A stretch of 64,000 nucleotides of DNA from Bacteroidales bacterium MB20-C3-3 (GTDB lineage Bacteria; Bacteroidota; Bacteroidia; Bacteroidales; UBA932), in the NCBI GenBank assembly GCA_035609245.1, contig CP141202.1:1550001-1614000 (forward strand), read 5' to 3'. The notes beneath the pieces were generated by a model. That model searched no databases, was not told the DNA's origin, and saw only the letters and a list, made by a program, of their open reading frames with translations. Below, piece after piece: positions 1 to 9,729 of the stretch (position 1 is its first letter; every line of letters begins with the position of its first letter). The translations under genes were made by a program, and so were the position numbers.

Positions 1-1641
1 AATCTTGATTTGATATGTTGTGGTTTCAGAAATCTTCCCCTCTTCAAGTCTGGCGTTTTTTACATTAATGGATTTTCCGTTATCATATGCGACTATTATC
101 GCATTTCTGAATCCTCTGCCTTTAACCTGTCCAAGAGCGGAAGATGCCTCTGCGTATCTGTTAAAATGTCCGGCTGTGTACAGCCATTTTCCTGTTGCCG
201 TTTTGGTTTCAAATACCGGTGATATGCCTTTGAAAACCTTTTTATCAGCTTTATTAACCGCAACTGCCAGTTGTATTCTGTATGCAAGCCCGTTTTCTGG
301 TGCCTCTTCATAAATTGTGCTCTGCTCTTCAATCCTGAAAGTATAGTCAGCAGGCTCCTCCGGAAAAAAGAGCTTAGAGACAACAATCTTTCCCGGGTTA
401 GATTTTTCTATAATAAACTCATCATAAGAGGGAGTTTGTTTCTCTGCATCAGGAACGGGAATGGTCTCCCTCGGGATTAAAACACCTTTATTTAGAAACT
501 CAATCTCCTTTTCCTGTACTGCTTTCCCGGCTATTCTGAGTTTGTCCCTCATTTCAGAGACATAGATCTCTCCGGAAGTGATCTCTCGCTCAAGTGAGCT
601 TCTGTCTTCAGTATTTGACAGAAGAGAGAAACGGCTCCTCAGGAGATCTAAATTTTTAATAGTGGAGTCAATTTGCATCTGAATCTTTCTCACCTCTCTG
701 ACCAAAGAGGGGTAGTCTCCAGAATCCGGAACATTTTCCGGCTCTCTCTCTTCCTGAATCTCTTTATTGTCCTGCGGAAGCAGTAAAGAGATTTTTAAAG
801 CCTCCTGAGGATCTTCAATGGCCGCCTTAACCGGGTTTACTTCAAAGGCAAGTCTGTATATTCTAACGCTGTCAGAAGAGAAGATACTTCTATTTGATAC
901 CAGATAGGAGTGAGACCTCTCTGTGTCATTTATAAACAGATAGTCATCGGCAGGGGAAGAATAGGGAAAGCCGAGGTTTTGAGGGACTCCCCATTCGCCT
1001 GTTACTTCGTCCAGCTGGCATACATAAAGGTCAAAACCACCCATACCATATTGTCCGTTTGAGGCAAAATAGAGCTCTTTTCCATCTGCTGATATAACTG
1101 GAAGAATCTCATCTCCGGCAGAGTTGATAAGATTTCCAAGTGGTTCAGGGGCGTGCCACAAAGTGTCGTTTATCTTTGTTGACTTATATAAATCCAGGTG
1201 TCCCTCTTTATGTAAAGCCGAGAAATATATTGTGCTTTCAGAGTCATTTGTATAAACAAAATTCAGAGGAGTCTTTCCATTATTTGATGAACCTAAAATT
1301 GAGGGCAGCGGTGCCCAGAAGTGGTCACCCTGGTCAGGAATAAAGAGTATAAAATCCTTTTTGGATACATCATGGTGTCCCTGATAAACAGGCTTTGCCG
1401 CATACTCAAGCATTCCGGCCCCGTTTTCGCTTCTGGCAATCTGAATTGTTAAAGTGTTGATGAAATTCGGATCATTTGTGCTGTTAAGGAGGGTTTTGTA
1501 AATCTTTGAGGCCTCCTCAAAATTGTAACTCCTTCTTAGCTTCTCAGCTCTCTCGTATTCTGGGTTGGTTGTCTGTCCCTGTAAGCATGTATAGCTACTT
1601 GCCAGCATGCAGATGGTAAGCAGGAAGTGAGACTTATTCAT
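1..1641 (-). CDS. PD40-repeat envelope protein with SPOR-like domain (3' end outside window)
   Basis: The reading frame is open from an ATG at 1641 to the left edge (547 codons), so the C-terminus is missing. It starts with a signal peptide (about residues 1-22, ending CLQGQ). A TPR-like stretch follows (about 25-60, with EEASKIYKTLL). Next is a PD40/WD40-like propeller segment (about 120-270) with motifs such as ISADGKELYFAS and GGFDLYV. Residues about 310-370 form a charged coiled coil. Near 450-535 there is a SPOR-like fold (YRIQLAVAV, then KWLYTAGHF and GFRNAIIVAY). SPOR domains bind denuded peptidoglycan, and TPR/PD40/OmpA-type proteins in Bacteroidota are periplasmic or outer-membrane scaffolds, some linked to type IX secretion or gliding. 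That role is inference here, because no OmpA domain is visible before the window ends. It is transcribed divergently from secDF. Confidence 0.8.
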   Translation of the reverse strand, partial: MNKSHFLLTICMLASSYTCLQGQTTNPEYERAEKLRRSYNFEEASKIYKTLLNSTNDPNFINTLTIQIARSENGAGMLEYAAKPVYQGHHDVSKKDFILFIPDQGDHFWAPLPSILGSSNNGKTPLNFVYTNDSESTIYFSALHKEGHLDLYKSTKINDTLWHAPEPLGNLINSAGDEILPVISADGKELYFASNGQYGMGGFDLYVCQLDEVTGEWGVPQNLGFPYSSPADDYLFINDTERSHSYLVSNRSIFSSDSVRIYRLAFEVNPVKAAIEDPQEALKISLLLPQDNKEIQEEREPENVPDSGDYPSLVREVRKIQMQIDSTIKNLDLLRSRFSLLSNTEDRSSLEREITSGEIYVSEMRDKLRIAGKAVQEKEIEFLNKGVLIPRETIPVPDAEKQTPSYDEFIIEKSNPGKIVVSKLFFPEEPADYTFRIEEQSTIYEEAPENGLAYRIQLAVAVNKADKKVFKGISPVFETKTATGKWLYTAGHFNRYAEASSALGQVKGRGFRNAIIVAYDNGKSINVKNARLEEGKISETTTYQIKI

Positions 1642-1703
1642 AGTGAATCAATAAATAGTGAACAACAAAATTACGAAATTCTTCATATATTGTGAAAAAA
1701 TAC

Positions 1704-1711
1704 TACTTTTG
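1704..1711 (+). promoter_or_regulatory. Bacteroidota -7 element for secDF
   Basis: TACTTTTG matches TAnnTTTG exactly. Transcription would start near 1715 and leave a leader of about 43 bases before the secDF ATG at 1758. No convincing TTTG -33 element is seen at the usual spacing. Confidence 0.5.
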
Positions 1712-1757
1712 TAGGCTAATTTTAGAAGGATTATATTAAATTAAAAACAGATATTCC

Positions 1758-4700
1758 ATGCAAAGTAAAGGTGCCATTAAATTAGTGGCAATTTTGATCG
1801 CCCTGGCTTGTATTTATCAGCTGTCATTTACATGGGCAACACGGAACCAGGAAAAAAAGGCAAAAGTCTATGCAGTGGCTGCCGTAGAGGCAGAGAGGGT
1901 TTCTCCTGCATTTGCTCTGGTTTCTGAATTGGAGAAGCCATTTTACCTGGATTCACTTCGTCTTGCAAAAGAGAGGTTCTACCTGGACTCAATCACTGCA
2001 GAGAAGGTCTTCCTCGGCTTTACTTACAAACAGATAAAGGAGAAGGAGATTAACCTGGGTCTTGACTTGAGAGGTGGTATGAATGTTATGCTTGAGGTAA
2101 AAGTTTACGATCTTGTAAACGCTCTTTCCAATTACAACAACAACCCTCTTTTTGTTCAGGCAATGGGGCAGGCACAGGCAAATATGGCCAGTTCCCGTAC
2201 TGATTTCATAACTCTTTTTGCAGAGGAGTGGGATAAGGTTGCTCCCGGTCAGAGATTATCTCAGATATTTGGAACATATGAGATGAGAGACAGAATTAAG
2301 CCTGAGACTTCAAACTCAGATGTAATTACTGTTATCAGGGAGGAGGCAGAGAGTGCTATTTCTAACTCTTTTAATGTTCTTAGAAATCGTATTGACAGAT
2401 TTGGCGTAACTCAGCCAAACATTCAGAAACTTGGAAATTCAGGAAGGATTCTTGTTGAGTTGCCTGGTGTAAAGGACCCTGAGCGTGTAAGAAAACTTCT
2501 TCAGGGAACTGCATCACTTGAGTTCTGGGAAACTTACGAAAATAAGGAGATTTATCAGTACCTCGCAGAGGCTGATAACTCTATAAAAAATATGCTTGCA
2601 GATGTAGAGGCAGTAACTCCGGTTCAGGAGGACACTACTGCTGTTGCAGCAGAGGTCAGTGATTCAGCCAAAGTTGCTCAGGAGCTTATTGCAGGGATAA
2701 CTACTGATTCTCTTTCAATGGATGAGGCTGCGGTTGCAAAACAAAATCCGCTCTTCTTCCTTTTGAATCCAAATGTGTCACAAGGACAGCTTCTTCCGGG
2801 AGCTTGTATTGGCCGTGCGCACTACAGGGATACTGCAAAAATAGGTACCTGGCTTAGGTTACCTCAAATACAGGCAATCTTCCCAGCAGATTTGAGACCA
2901 ATGTGGTCTGTGAAGCCTATTGATGCTTCAAATACGATCTTTGAACTGGTTGCAATCAAGGCAAACACCAGAGACGGAAGGGCTCCTCTTGACGGAGGCG
3001 TGGTAACAGACGCCCGCCGCTCATTCGGCAATAACAGTGCCGTACCGGAAGTCAGCATGGCTATGAATGCAGAGGGTGCAAGAATATGGGCAACTATGAC
3101 TGCTAACAACATTGGCCGTCAGATTGCGATTGTTCTTGATGGAATGGTTTACTCTTATCCGGTTGTAAACGGAGAGATACCTGGTGGACAGTCGAGCATA
3201 AGCGGACACTTTACCATAGAGGAGGCAGATGACCTTGCAAATGTTTTAAAATCAGGTAAACTTCCTGCTCCGGCAAAGATTGTACAGGATACAGTTGTTG
3301 GACCATCACTGGGTAGCGAATCTATTAATGCCGGTCTAATTTCATTTGTGATAGCCTTTTTACTTGTGCTTGTCTATATGATTCTCTTCTATAACGGAGC
3401 GGGTCTGGTTGCAAACATTGCACTTTTATCAAACGTTCTGTTCCTGTTTGGGGCCTTAACTTCATTCGGGGCAGTTCTGACACTTCCGGGTATAGCAGGT
3501 ATCGTGCTAACCCTGGGTATGGCAGTGGATGCAAACGTTATTATATATGAGCGTATAAAAGAGGAGCTGAGGGCCGGAAAGGGTCTCGGTTTAGCTATTA
3601 CTGATGGTTATAAAAATGCATACTCTGCGATTATTGACGGTAACCTGACAACAATTATTACAGGTATAGTGCTTGCAGTGTTTGGTTCCGGTCCGGTTCA
3701 GGGTTTTGCAACAACATTGGTAATAGGTATTATAACTTCTCTAATAACTTCAATATTTGTTTCCAGACTAATTTTTGACTGGAGACTTAAGAGGAAGAAG
3801 AATATCACATTTGATAACAAGTACACAAGGAATTTCCTTCAGAATACAACATTTGATTTTGTTGCCATGAGGAAATATGCGTACATATTCTCAATATCTG
3901 TTACTGTAATTGGTTTAGCATTTATCTTCACAAAGGGCTTTAGCTACGGGGTGGATTTTACAGGTGGTCGTACATATGTTGTAAGATTTGACCAGGAGGT
4001 TTCTACAGAAAATGTGAGATCAGCTGTCCTTGCTGAGTTTGAGGAGGGTATAGAGGTTAAACAGTTTGGTGGAGCAAACCAAATGAAGGTAACCACCAAA
4101 TATATGATTGACAGTGATGATGCTGAGACTGATAAAATAGTTGACGGTAAATTGTACAATGCATTAAATGTGCTCTATGCAAACGGAATTACCTACGAAG
4201 AGTTCACCTCAACAACAGACAATCCAAATGGTATTATTCAGTCAGAGAAGGTAGGTCCTACCATTGCAGATGATATAAAGAGAGATGCTGTTATTGCAAT
4301 TGTCTTTGCACTCTTTGCAATCTTCCTGTATATTGCTGCCAGATTCCGTAACTGGAGCTGGGGAACCGGTGGTGTTGTAGCTTTATTGCACGACGCAATT
4401 TTCACAATGAGCTTCTTCTCAATATTTACAGGTATCCTTCCATTCAGTCTTGATGTTGACCAGACATTTATTGCTGCAATACTTACAATTATTGGTTACT
4501 CTATCAATGATACTGTGGTTATATTTGACAGAATCCGCGAGTACAAAACTCTATATCCAAAAAGAGATCTTAAGTCAAATATAAATGAGGCGCTTAATAG
4601 CACTTTAGCAAGAACAATTAATACGGGAGGAACCACCCTGGTTGTTATGCTGGCTATTGCAATATTTGGCGGAGAGGTAATCAGAGGATTCTCTGTTGCT

Positions 4701-4817
4701 CTTATCATAGGTATTGTTATCGGTACTTACTCATCAATTTTTGTGGGTACTCCAATTGTTTACGATATCGTGAGCAAGAGAGAGGAGAAAGCAAAGGCAA
4801 AAGAGTTAAGGAAATAG
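1758..4817 (+). CDS. secDF: Protein translocase subunit SecDF (fused)
   Basis: This is a 1019-residue fusion of SecD and SecF, the RND-type membrane pair that uses the proton gradient to pull secreted proteins through SecYEG. An N-terminal membrane anchor lies at about 8-28. The SecD D1 motif LGLDLRGG is at 100-107. A large periplasmic P1 region (to about 510) carries a low-complexity acidic/alanine-rich insert near 280-330. The first TM bundle follows (about 525-670) with AVDANVIIYERIKEE. The SecF half begins near 700, has FSYGVDFTGG, and ends in a second TM bundle with SINDTVVIFDRIRE. Fusion is usual in Bacteroidota. The gene stands alone: a promoter precedes it and a strong hairpin terminator follows 20 bases after the stop. 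Confidence 0.97.
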   Translation: MQSKGAIKLVAILIALACIYQLSFTWATRNQEKKAKVYAVAAVEAERVSPAFALVSELEKPFYLDSLRLAKERFYLDSITAEKVFLGFTYKQIKEKEINLGLDLRGGMNVMLEVKVYDLVNALSNYNNNPLFVQAMGQAQANMASSRTDFITLFAEEWDKVAPGQRLSQIFGTYEMRDRIKPETSNSDVITVIREEAESAISNSFNVLRNRIDRFGVTQPNIQKLGNSGRILVELPGVKDPERVRKLLQGTASLEFWETYENKEIYQYLAEADNSIKNMLADVEAVTPVQEDTTAVAAEVSDSAKVAQELIAGITTDSLSMDEAAVAKQNPLFFLLNPNVSQGQLLPGACIGRAHYRDTAKIGTWLRLPQIQAIFPADLRPMWSVKPIDASNTIFELVAIKANTRDGRAPLDGGVVTDARRSFGNNSAVPEVSMAMNAEGARIWATMTANNIGRQIAIVLDGMVYSYPVVNGEIPGGQSSISGHFTIEEADDLANVLKSGKLPAPAKIVQDTVVGPSLGSESINAGLISFVIAFLLVLVYMILFYNGAGLVANIALLSNVLFLFGALTSFGAVLTLPGIAGIVLTLGMAVDANVIIYERIKEELRAGKGLGLAITDGYKNAYSAIIDGNLTTIITGIVLAVFGSGPVQGFATTLVIGIITSLITSIFVSRLIFDWRLKRKKNITFDNKYTRNFLQNTTFDFVAMRKYAYIFSISVTVIGLAFIFTKGFSYGVDFTGGRTYVVRFDQEVSTENVRSAVLAEFEEGIEVKQFGGANQMKVTTKYMIDSDDAETDKIVDGKLYNALNVLYANGITYEEFTSTTDNPNGIIQSEKVGPTIADDIKRDAVIAIVFALFAIFLYIAARFRNWSWGTGGVVALLHDAIFTMSFFSIFTGILPFSLDVDQTFIAAILTIIGYSINDTVVIFDRIREYKTLYPKRDLKSNINEALNSTLARTINTGGTTLVVMLAIAIFGGEVIRGFSVALIIGIVIGTYSSIFVGTPIVYDIVSKREEKAKAKELRK

Positions 4818-4836
4818 TATTCTTACATAATATTTT

Positions 4837-4872
4837 AAGCCGGCAGGAGAGACCCTGCCGGCTTATTTTTTG
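4837..4872 (+). terminator. Intrinsic terminator after secDF
   Basis: A perfect 11-bp stem (4837-4847 with 4854-4864, AAGCCGGCAGG and its complement) closes a 6-base loop AGAGAC. It is followed by a run of T residues. It lies 20 bases after the secDF stop and insulates tnaA. Confidence 0.92.
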
Positions 4873-4883
4873 TTAATTATTTA

Positions 4884-4915
4884 TTTGGTTTTACACCATT
4901 TTATTACAAACTTTG
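4884..4915 (+). promoter_or_regulatory. Promoter of tnaA
   Basis: A TTTG -33 element (4884-4887) is followed after 20 bases by AAACTTTG (4908-4915), one mismatch from TAnnTTTG. The predicted transcription start near 4919 lies downstream of an in-frame upstream ATG at 4913. That ATG therefore cannot be the start, and the ATG at 4955 is favoured. Confidence 0.55.
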
Positions 4916-4954
4916 TACAATTCATTAAACATTTATAACAAAATCAGCAATATT

Positions 4955-6334
4955 ATGGAACTTCCATTTGCAGAATCCTACAAGATAAAGATGGTTGAAA
5001 CCATCAGAAAAAGTTCAAGAGCGGAGAGAGAGGAGTGGATGAGGGATGCTAATTACAATCTTTTTAATCTTAAAAGTGACTATGTCTTTATAGATCTGCT
5101 TACTGACTCTGGTACAGGGGCAATGAGCGATAAACAGTGGTCTGCAATGATGGAGGGTGATGAAAGTTATGCAGGGGCTCGTTCATATTTTAATTTAAAG
5201 GAGAGTATTAACGCTATTACCGGTTTTCCGTACTTCCTCCCTACTCACCAGGGAAGAGCGGCTGAAAATGTCCTTTTCTCATCAATAATTAAGGCTGATG
5301 ATATTCTTCCCGGGAATTCACACTTTGATACAACAAAGGGCCACATTGAGTTTAGAAAGGCCCATGCTATTGATTGCACAATTGATCAGGCAAAAGATAC
5401 AACACTGGAGATCCCGTTTAAGGGCAATATGGATTTGAATAAGCTTGAAGAGGTTCTTAAAAAGTATCCAAAAGAAAAAATACCATGTATTGTCTTAACA
5501 ATTACTAACAATACAGCGGGAGGTCAGCCTGTCTCTATGGAGAATATTAAAGGGACAGCTGCTTTGGCAAAGAAATATGGGGTTAAACTGTTGTTTGACT
5601 CTGCCCGGTTTGCAGAGAATGCATATTTTATTAAAACTCGTGAAAGAGGATACCAGGACAAAAGTATAAAAGAGATCTGCAATGAGATGTTCAGTTATGC
5701 AGACTTTATGACAATGTCATCAAAAAAGGATGCAATTGTTAACATGGGTGGTTTCGTAGCCTTCAGGTCAGAGGAGGATTGGAAAGCTTGTCAGATGTAT
5801 ACAATAATGTATGAGGGATTCATAACATATGGAGGAATGTCCGGCAGAGATATGAATGCCCTTGCTCAGGGTTTAAAGGAGGGGACAGATTTTGAGTATC
5901 TGGAGACAAGAATTAAACAGGTTGAGTACCTGGGGAAGAAGCTTGATGAATATGGGATTCCATATCAAAGACCAGCAGGTGGTCATGCTATTTTTGTGGA
6001 TGCAAAAAGAGTTCTCACTAATGTTCCAAAGGAGGAGTTTATTGCGCAGACATTAGGTATTGAACTCTATCTGGAAGCAGGTATAAGAGGAGTTGAGATA
6101 GGAGCTTTGCTTGCAGACAGAGATCCTGAGACTCGTCAAAACAGATACCCTGAACTGGAGTTGCTTAGACTTGCAATTCCAAGAAGAGTATACACTAATA
6201 ATCATATGGATTATATTGCCGCTGCCCTTAAAAATGTTTTTGATCGTCGTGAAAACATAACAAGAGGTTACTTAATCAAGAAGGAGCTTCCTATAATGAG
6301 GCATTTTACCATAGAACTTGAGCCGGCAAAATAG
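4955..6334 (+). CDS. tnaA: Tryptophanase (beta-eliminating lyase)
   Basis: A 459-residue fold-type I PLP enzyme that cleaves L-tryptophan to indole, pyruvate and ammonia. N-terminal motifs include FIDLLTDSGTGAMSD and PTHQGRAAEN. DSARFAENAYFIK carries the Asp/Arg pair of the active site. Tandem lysines sit at 257-258 in MSSKKDA; the second is presumably the PLP Schiff-base lysine. The close relative tyrosine phenol-lyase has MERG with a diagnostic arginine near the C-terminus. This protein has GVEIGALLADRDP there, as in tryptophanases, so tryptophanase is preferred, though some sequence (MSDKQW, GRDMNALA) recalls the tyrosine enzyme. The start at 4955 follows from the promoter position. No tnaB permease or TnaC leader is seen. 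The gene ends one base before the convergent export operon. Confidence 0.88.
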   Translation: MELPFAESYKIKMVETIRKSSRAEREEWMRDANYNLFNLKSDYVFIDLLTDSGTGAMSDKQWSAMMEGDESYAGARSYFNLKESINAITGFPYFLPTHQGRAAENVLFSSIIKADDILPGNSHFDTTKGHIEFRKAHAIDCTIDQAKDTTLEIPFKGNMDLNKLEEVLKKYPKEKIPCIVLTITNNTAGGQPVSMENIKGTAALAKKYGVKLLFDSARFAENAYFIKTRERGYQDKSIKEICNEMFSYADFMTMSSKKDAIVNMGGFVAFRSEEDWKACQMYTIMYEGFITYGGMSGRDMNALAQGLKEGTDFEYLETRIKQVEYLGKKLDEYGIPYQRPAGGHAIFVDAKRVLTNVPKEEFIAQTLGIELYLEAGIRGVEIGALLADRDPETRQNRYPELELLRLAIPRRVYTNNHMDYIAAALKNVFDRRENITRGYLIKKELPIMRHFTIELEPAK

Positions 6335-6335
6335 C

Positions 6336-7553
6336 TTATTGCTGAATTTGCCTACTCTCTCTCTTTACAACTAAGTGAAGAGATATGCTTGCTGCAATAA
6401 AGTAAAAACCGGCCAGTAACCAAAGTGTAATATATTCAAATCTTACCTGTGAAAGCGTCGCCCCAGCAGAGTTGATTTTTATGTATCCCTGTACTCCGTG
6501 AGTAGATGGGAAGAGGTATGATATCAATCTCCAAACCTCAGGCATGTTCTGTCTGGGCCATGAAAAGCCCGAGAGAAAGAGCAGGATTAGTGTGAAAAAG
6601 AGGAATGCTATAAGGCCAGTCTCCCTGTTCTTTACAAATACCGAGACAGTCATTGAGAAGAAGATCGCAGCCAGCAGGAAGGGTATCATAAAGCTGAATA
6701 GCGTTCCAATCTCACCTATATGCGGGAGGTTAAAGAATTTGGGGATAAATCCTACTATGTATGCTGTAATTGGAATGTAAAGCAGAAAGTATGCAATTGC
6801 CTTTCCAATAACAACCCTGTAGATTCCCCTGCCGTGAAGGTGTTCAGGAATACTTGAATGGGTTCTGCTCTCTTCCCTCGCTGTACCTGCCAGCATTCCA
6901 ATCCCAAAAAACAGGGTCTGGTGAATGATGAGAATGAGCAAAGCAGGGAGCAGAAAACTTGCGAATCCCCCTCCCGGATTGTAAAATCCCACATCATTTC
7001 CCGGAATGGCCTCAACAAGCTGTTCGGCCTGCTCTCCCCCAATTCCTGCCGCATTATAGCGTTTAATCTGAATTGAGCGAAGCTGGTCAAGCATTGTGTA
7101 GTTTGTTGCCATCATAAGCCCTTTGTAGTAAAGGAAACTGCTCATATCATTGTAGATTGAGATGGTCGCCTGCTCCATACGGGCCAGCTTCAGGTGGTAA
7201 TCTGATGGTATGTAAACAATGCCGTGCACCTCTCCATCTGTAAAGAGTGCCTTTGCCTCCTCAAGGCTGAGACATCTGTTGCTGATTTTCACCTCCTGAG
7301 CTGCATTGAATTTCCTGAGAAACTCCCTGCTCTCCGGTGAATGTGAATGGTCAACCACAGCAACTGGGATTTCATAAAGTGCTTCGTTTTTGTAAATCCC
7401 GTTGTATAGAATTGGATAGGCAATCCCTGCCACAAAAAAGATGAGCATTACCCCGCGGTCCCTGAAAATGTGCCTGAGCTCATTTGTGGCAACCCACCAG
7501 AGGTCCCTGAGTCCAACACTCAAATATGTTAAAAATCCGGTTACTTTTTTCAT
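6336..7553 (-). CDS. ABC-2 type permease, second of pair
   Basis: A 405-residue ABC-2 family (YhhJ/YbhR-like) membrane protein. One TM helix near residues 31-50 is followed by a large extracytoplasmic region (about 55-185), and a block of five or six TM segments spans about 195-395 (for example FASFLLPALLILIIHQTLFF). The fold and order match the preceding permease, with which it probably forms a heterodimeric channel. It starts 2 bases after that gene's stop and is last in the tolC-hlyD-permease-permease run. No ATP-binding subunit is encoded in the operon, so it must borrow one or the pair works in an unusual way. Substrate unknown. Confidence 0.88.
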   Translation of the reverse strand: MKKVTGFLTYLSVGLRDLWWVATNELRHIFRDRGVMLIFFVAGIAYPILYNGIYKNEALYEIPVAVVDHSHSPESREFLRKFNAAQEVKISNRCLSLEEAKALFTDGEVHGIVYIPSDYHLKLARMEQATISIYNDMSSFLYYKGLMMATNYTMLDQLRSIQIKRYNAAGIGGEQAEQLVEAIPGNDVGFYNPGGGFASFLLPALLILIIHQTLFFGIGMLAGTAREESRTHSSIPEHLHGRGIYRVVIGKAIAYFLLYIPITAYIVGFIPKFFNLPHIGEIGTLFSFMIPFLLAAIFFSMTVSVFVKNRETGLIAFLFFTLILLFLSGFSWPRQNMPEVWRLISYLFPSTHGVQGYIKINSAGATLSQVRFEYITLWLLAGFYFIAASISLHLVVKRESRQIQQ

Positions 7554-7555
7554 CT

Positions 7556-8725
7556 CTATTTAATGGGATAATTCTGGTTTATGAGTGCATTCTTAAGTCG
7601 TTTTGAAATGATGAGGGGCAGTGCAAGGAATATAAACATGGCCGCAACGCTCAGCGCCGAGTTTACAAATGGTGCACCAAGAAGTGCCTCGTTTACATAG
7701 ATGTGGAAGTAGTGCCTTATTGGAAAGAGCACGCTTGCACCCTGCGTCAGCGGTGGCATTGCCTCTATCGGGAAGGTAAAGCCTGCGTAGGTAAATGAAA
7801 GAATTCCGTAAAGAGCTGCAAAGCTGATTGCATCCCGCAGAACGGGGAAGAGCCCAATCATGAGGATTCCGATTGCCTGATGCGCAAGAACAAAGAGAAC
7901 CGTTGAGGCAGAGAACCTAAGTAGTGACCCTTGCATTGGGAATCCTGCAAATTTGTAGAGTAGCACATTTCCCGCAATACCAAGGATTATGAACATCACT
8001 GAATAGGGGAGAAGTTTGCCTGTAAGAGCTACAGCCAGCGAACCCCCGGATTCGCTCATCCACTCACGGGAGCTTTTTGTCTTGAGTTCAACACCAATGC
8101 AATATACAGTCATTAGCAGAATAACAAGCTGCAGCACTCCCGGCATAAGGACGGTTATAAGATAAACTCCGTAGTTTGCCCATGGGTTTCCTATCTGATG
8201 GGTGTCAATTAATATGGGCTGAATCTTTCCCATAATTGCCTCATCGTTCATCCCCTTTGCCCTCAGTACCTCCCGCTGATATGCAGATGAGGCAAGTGTG
8301 CTCATTGTGAGCATATCCTTGTAGCTGAGAGTACCTGCAATGAGGTATGCGTTGTTTACATAGAAGGAGATCTCCGGCCGCTTTCCGGAGAGCAGATTAC
8401 CGTAAAACCCGGCAGGGATATCTATGAATCCGTAAATCTCTCCCCTCTGCATAAGATCCCTTGCCTCTGCAAAGTTTGCACAGCCGGTAACTACCTCGGT
8501 CATGGGTGTTGAGTTAAGCTCTCTTGCAAGCCTTCTGGATATTGCAGAGTTGTCTCTGTCTACCACAGCCACGGGGAGCCGTTCCGGAAGACCCTCGTTA
8601 ATGAGAGTCAGAAAGAAGAGATAGCCAAAGGCAACAACAAATACCGTCGAGAAGAGGTAGATGGGTCTGCCAAACATCATCCTCAACTCTCTTTTAAGAA
8701 CATTTCCGATTTTAGTCAGAATCAT
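7556..8725 (-). CDS. ABC-2 type permease, first of pair
   Basis: A 389-residue ABC-2 permease. One N-terminal TM helix (about 20-40) is followed by a periplasmic domain (about 45-170, including LPVAVVDRDNSAISRRLARELN), then a TM block from about 180 to the end. In the YbhFSR/RbbA-type exporters such proteins pair with an HlyD-family adaptor and a TolC-like channel to expel drugs, dyes or lipids. Its start is 2 bases after the hlyD stop, so translation is probably coupled. It resembles its downstream neighbour in length and topology, suggesting old duplication. Confidence 0.88.
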   Translation of the reverse strand: MILTKIGNVLKRELRMMFGRPIYLFSTVFVVAFGYLFFLTLINEGLPERLPVAVVDRDNSAISRRLARELNSTPMTEVVTGCANFAEARDLMQRGEIYGFIDIPAGFYGNLLSGKRPEISFYVNNAYLIAGTLSYKDMLTMSTLASSAYQREVLRAKGMNDEAIMGKIQPILIDTHQIGNPWANYGVYLITVLMPGVLQLVILLMTVYCIGVELKTKSSREWMSESGGSLAVALTGKLLPYSVMFIILGIAGNVLLYKFAGFPMQGSLLRFSASTVLFVLAHQAIGILMIGLFPVLRDAISFAALYGILSFTYAGFTFPIEAMPPLTQGASVLFPIRHYFHIYVNEALLGAPFVNSALSVAAMFIFLALPLIISKRLKNALINQNYPIK

Positions 8726-8727
8726 CT

Positions 8728-9726
8728 TCAGTTAGCTTCAGTTTTAATTATCACGCTCATTCCGGGGCGCATTCCCTTAATTGCATTGAGAGGTACAGCC
8801 TTAACCTCAAAGCTCTTTGCATCAAACCCGCCGCTCACCTTGGTAGACCTCCATGTTGCATAGGATGCCATTGCCTTCATGTAGGTAACCTTTGCCTCAA
8901 ACTCCTCTTCGCCCAGAGCCGGAATCCTCACCTTTACAACAGTGCCGGTGGTCATGCCTCTGAGCAGATCTTCACGAACACTGAATGTGAACCACATATT
9001 GGAAAGGTCTGTAATACTCATAACAGGTGCGCCTGTACCCACAAGGTCACCCTCCTCCGGAAAGATCTCGCTAACCTCGCCCGAAGCCGGAGCAATTAAG
9101 CAAGTTTCGTCAAGGTAGGATTCGACCTCCCTCACAGCTCCGTTTGCCCTGCTGACAAGAGCCAGTGCAGCTTCGCGGTCCTCCTTCTCGGCTCCGTTCA
9201 TTGCCATCTCGTACTGAGATTTTGCCGCCTTTGCAGTTGCCACAGCCGCTCTGTGCTGAGCCTCGGCCTCGTCACGCTTCTGAGCAGGGATCACTCCTTT
9301 GTCAAAGAGTCTCTGCACCCTTTCGTAGGATTTGGAGGCGATATCGGCCCCAACCTCTGCCTTTTGCCATAGCTCAAATGCTCCCATTATCTGCTCCGGC
9401 CTGGCACCCTTGATTGCCTTGCGGTTCTGTGCCTGTGCCGCATCTCTTGCAGCTTTGGCCTGGTCCAGCTTTGCATTGAGTTCAGGGCTAAAGATGAGTG
9501 CCAGGGTGTCGCCCTTCTCTACAGAAGAGCCCTCTTCTGCAAGAATCTCACTGATTCTTCCGGGGATCTTTCCCGAAACTCGGTACTCTTTTGCCTCAAC
9601 CTCTCCCTGAATAATAAGGGGTTCGGGCTTTGCCGCGTAGAGGCCAATAAGTGATACAATTACAATTACGCCAAGCAATCCTGCAAGCCCGGCCAAAAGG
9701 TTGTTCCTGTTTTTTCTGGTTTCCAT
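8728..9726 (-). CDS. HlyD/EmrA-family periplasmic adaptor
   Basis: A 332-residue membrane-fusion protein. An N-terminal TM anchor (about 12-32, LAGLAGLLGVIVIVSLIGLY) is followed by a beta-barrel/biotinyl-lipoyl half-motif (IPGRISEILAEEGSSVEKGD). A long alpha-helical hairpin rich in Ala, Glu and Lys covers about 80-205. The second lipoyl half is LIAPASGEVSEIFPEEGDLV, and a C-terminal barrel ends in GMRPGMSVIIK. It would bridge the two inner-membrane permeases to the TolC-like channel encoded 3 bases upstream. Confidence 0.92.
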   Translation of the reverse strand: METRKNRNNLLAGLAGLLGVIVIVSLIGLYAAKPEPLIIQGEVEAKEYRVSGKIPGRISEILAEEGSSVEKGDTLALIFSPELNAKLDQAKAARDAAQAQNRKAIKGARPEQIMGAFELWQKAEVGADIASKSYERVQRLFDKGVIPAQKRDEAEAQHRAAVATAKAAKSQYEMAMNGAEKEDREAALALVSRANGAVREVESYLDETCLIAPASGEVSEIFPEEGDLVGTGAPVMSITDLSNMWFTFSVREDLLRGMTTGTVVKVRIPALGEEEFEAKVTYMKAMASYATWRSTKVSGGFDAKSFEVKAVPLNAIKGMRPGMSVIIKTEAN

Positions 9727-9729
9727 ATA

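Noticed and set aside
96-386. Minus-strand 96-codon frame near the left edge
   Set aside because: It overlaps the SPOR-like domain of the PD40 protein in another frame; the latter has coherent domains and signal peptide.
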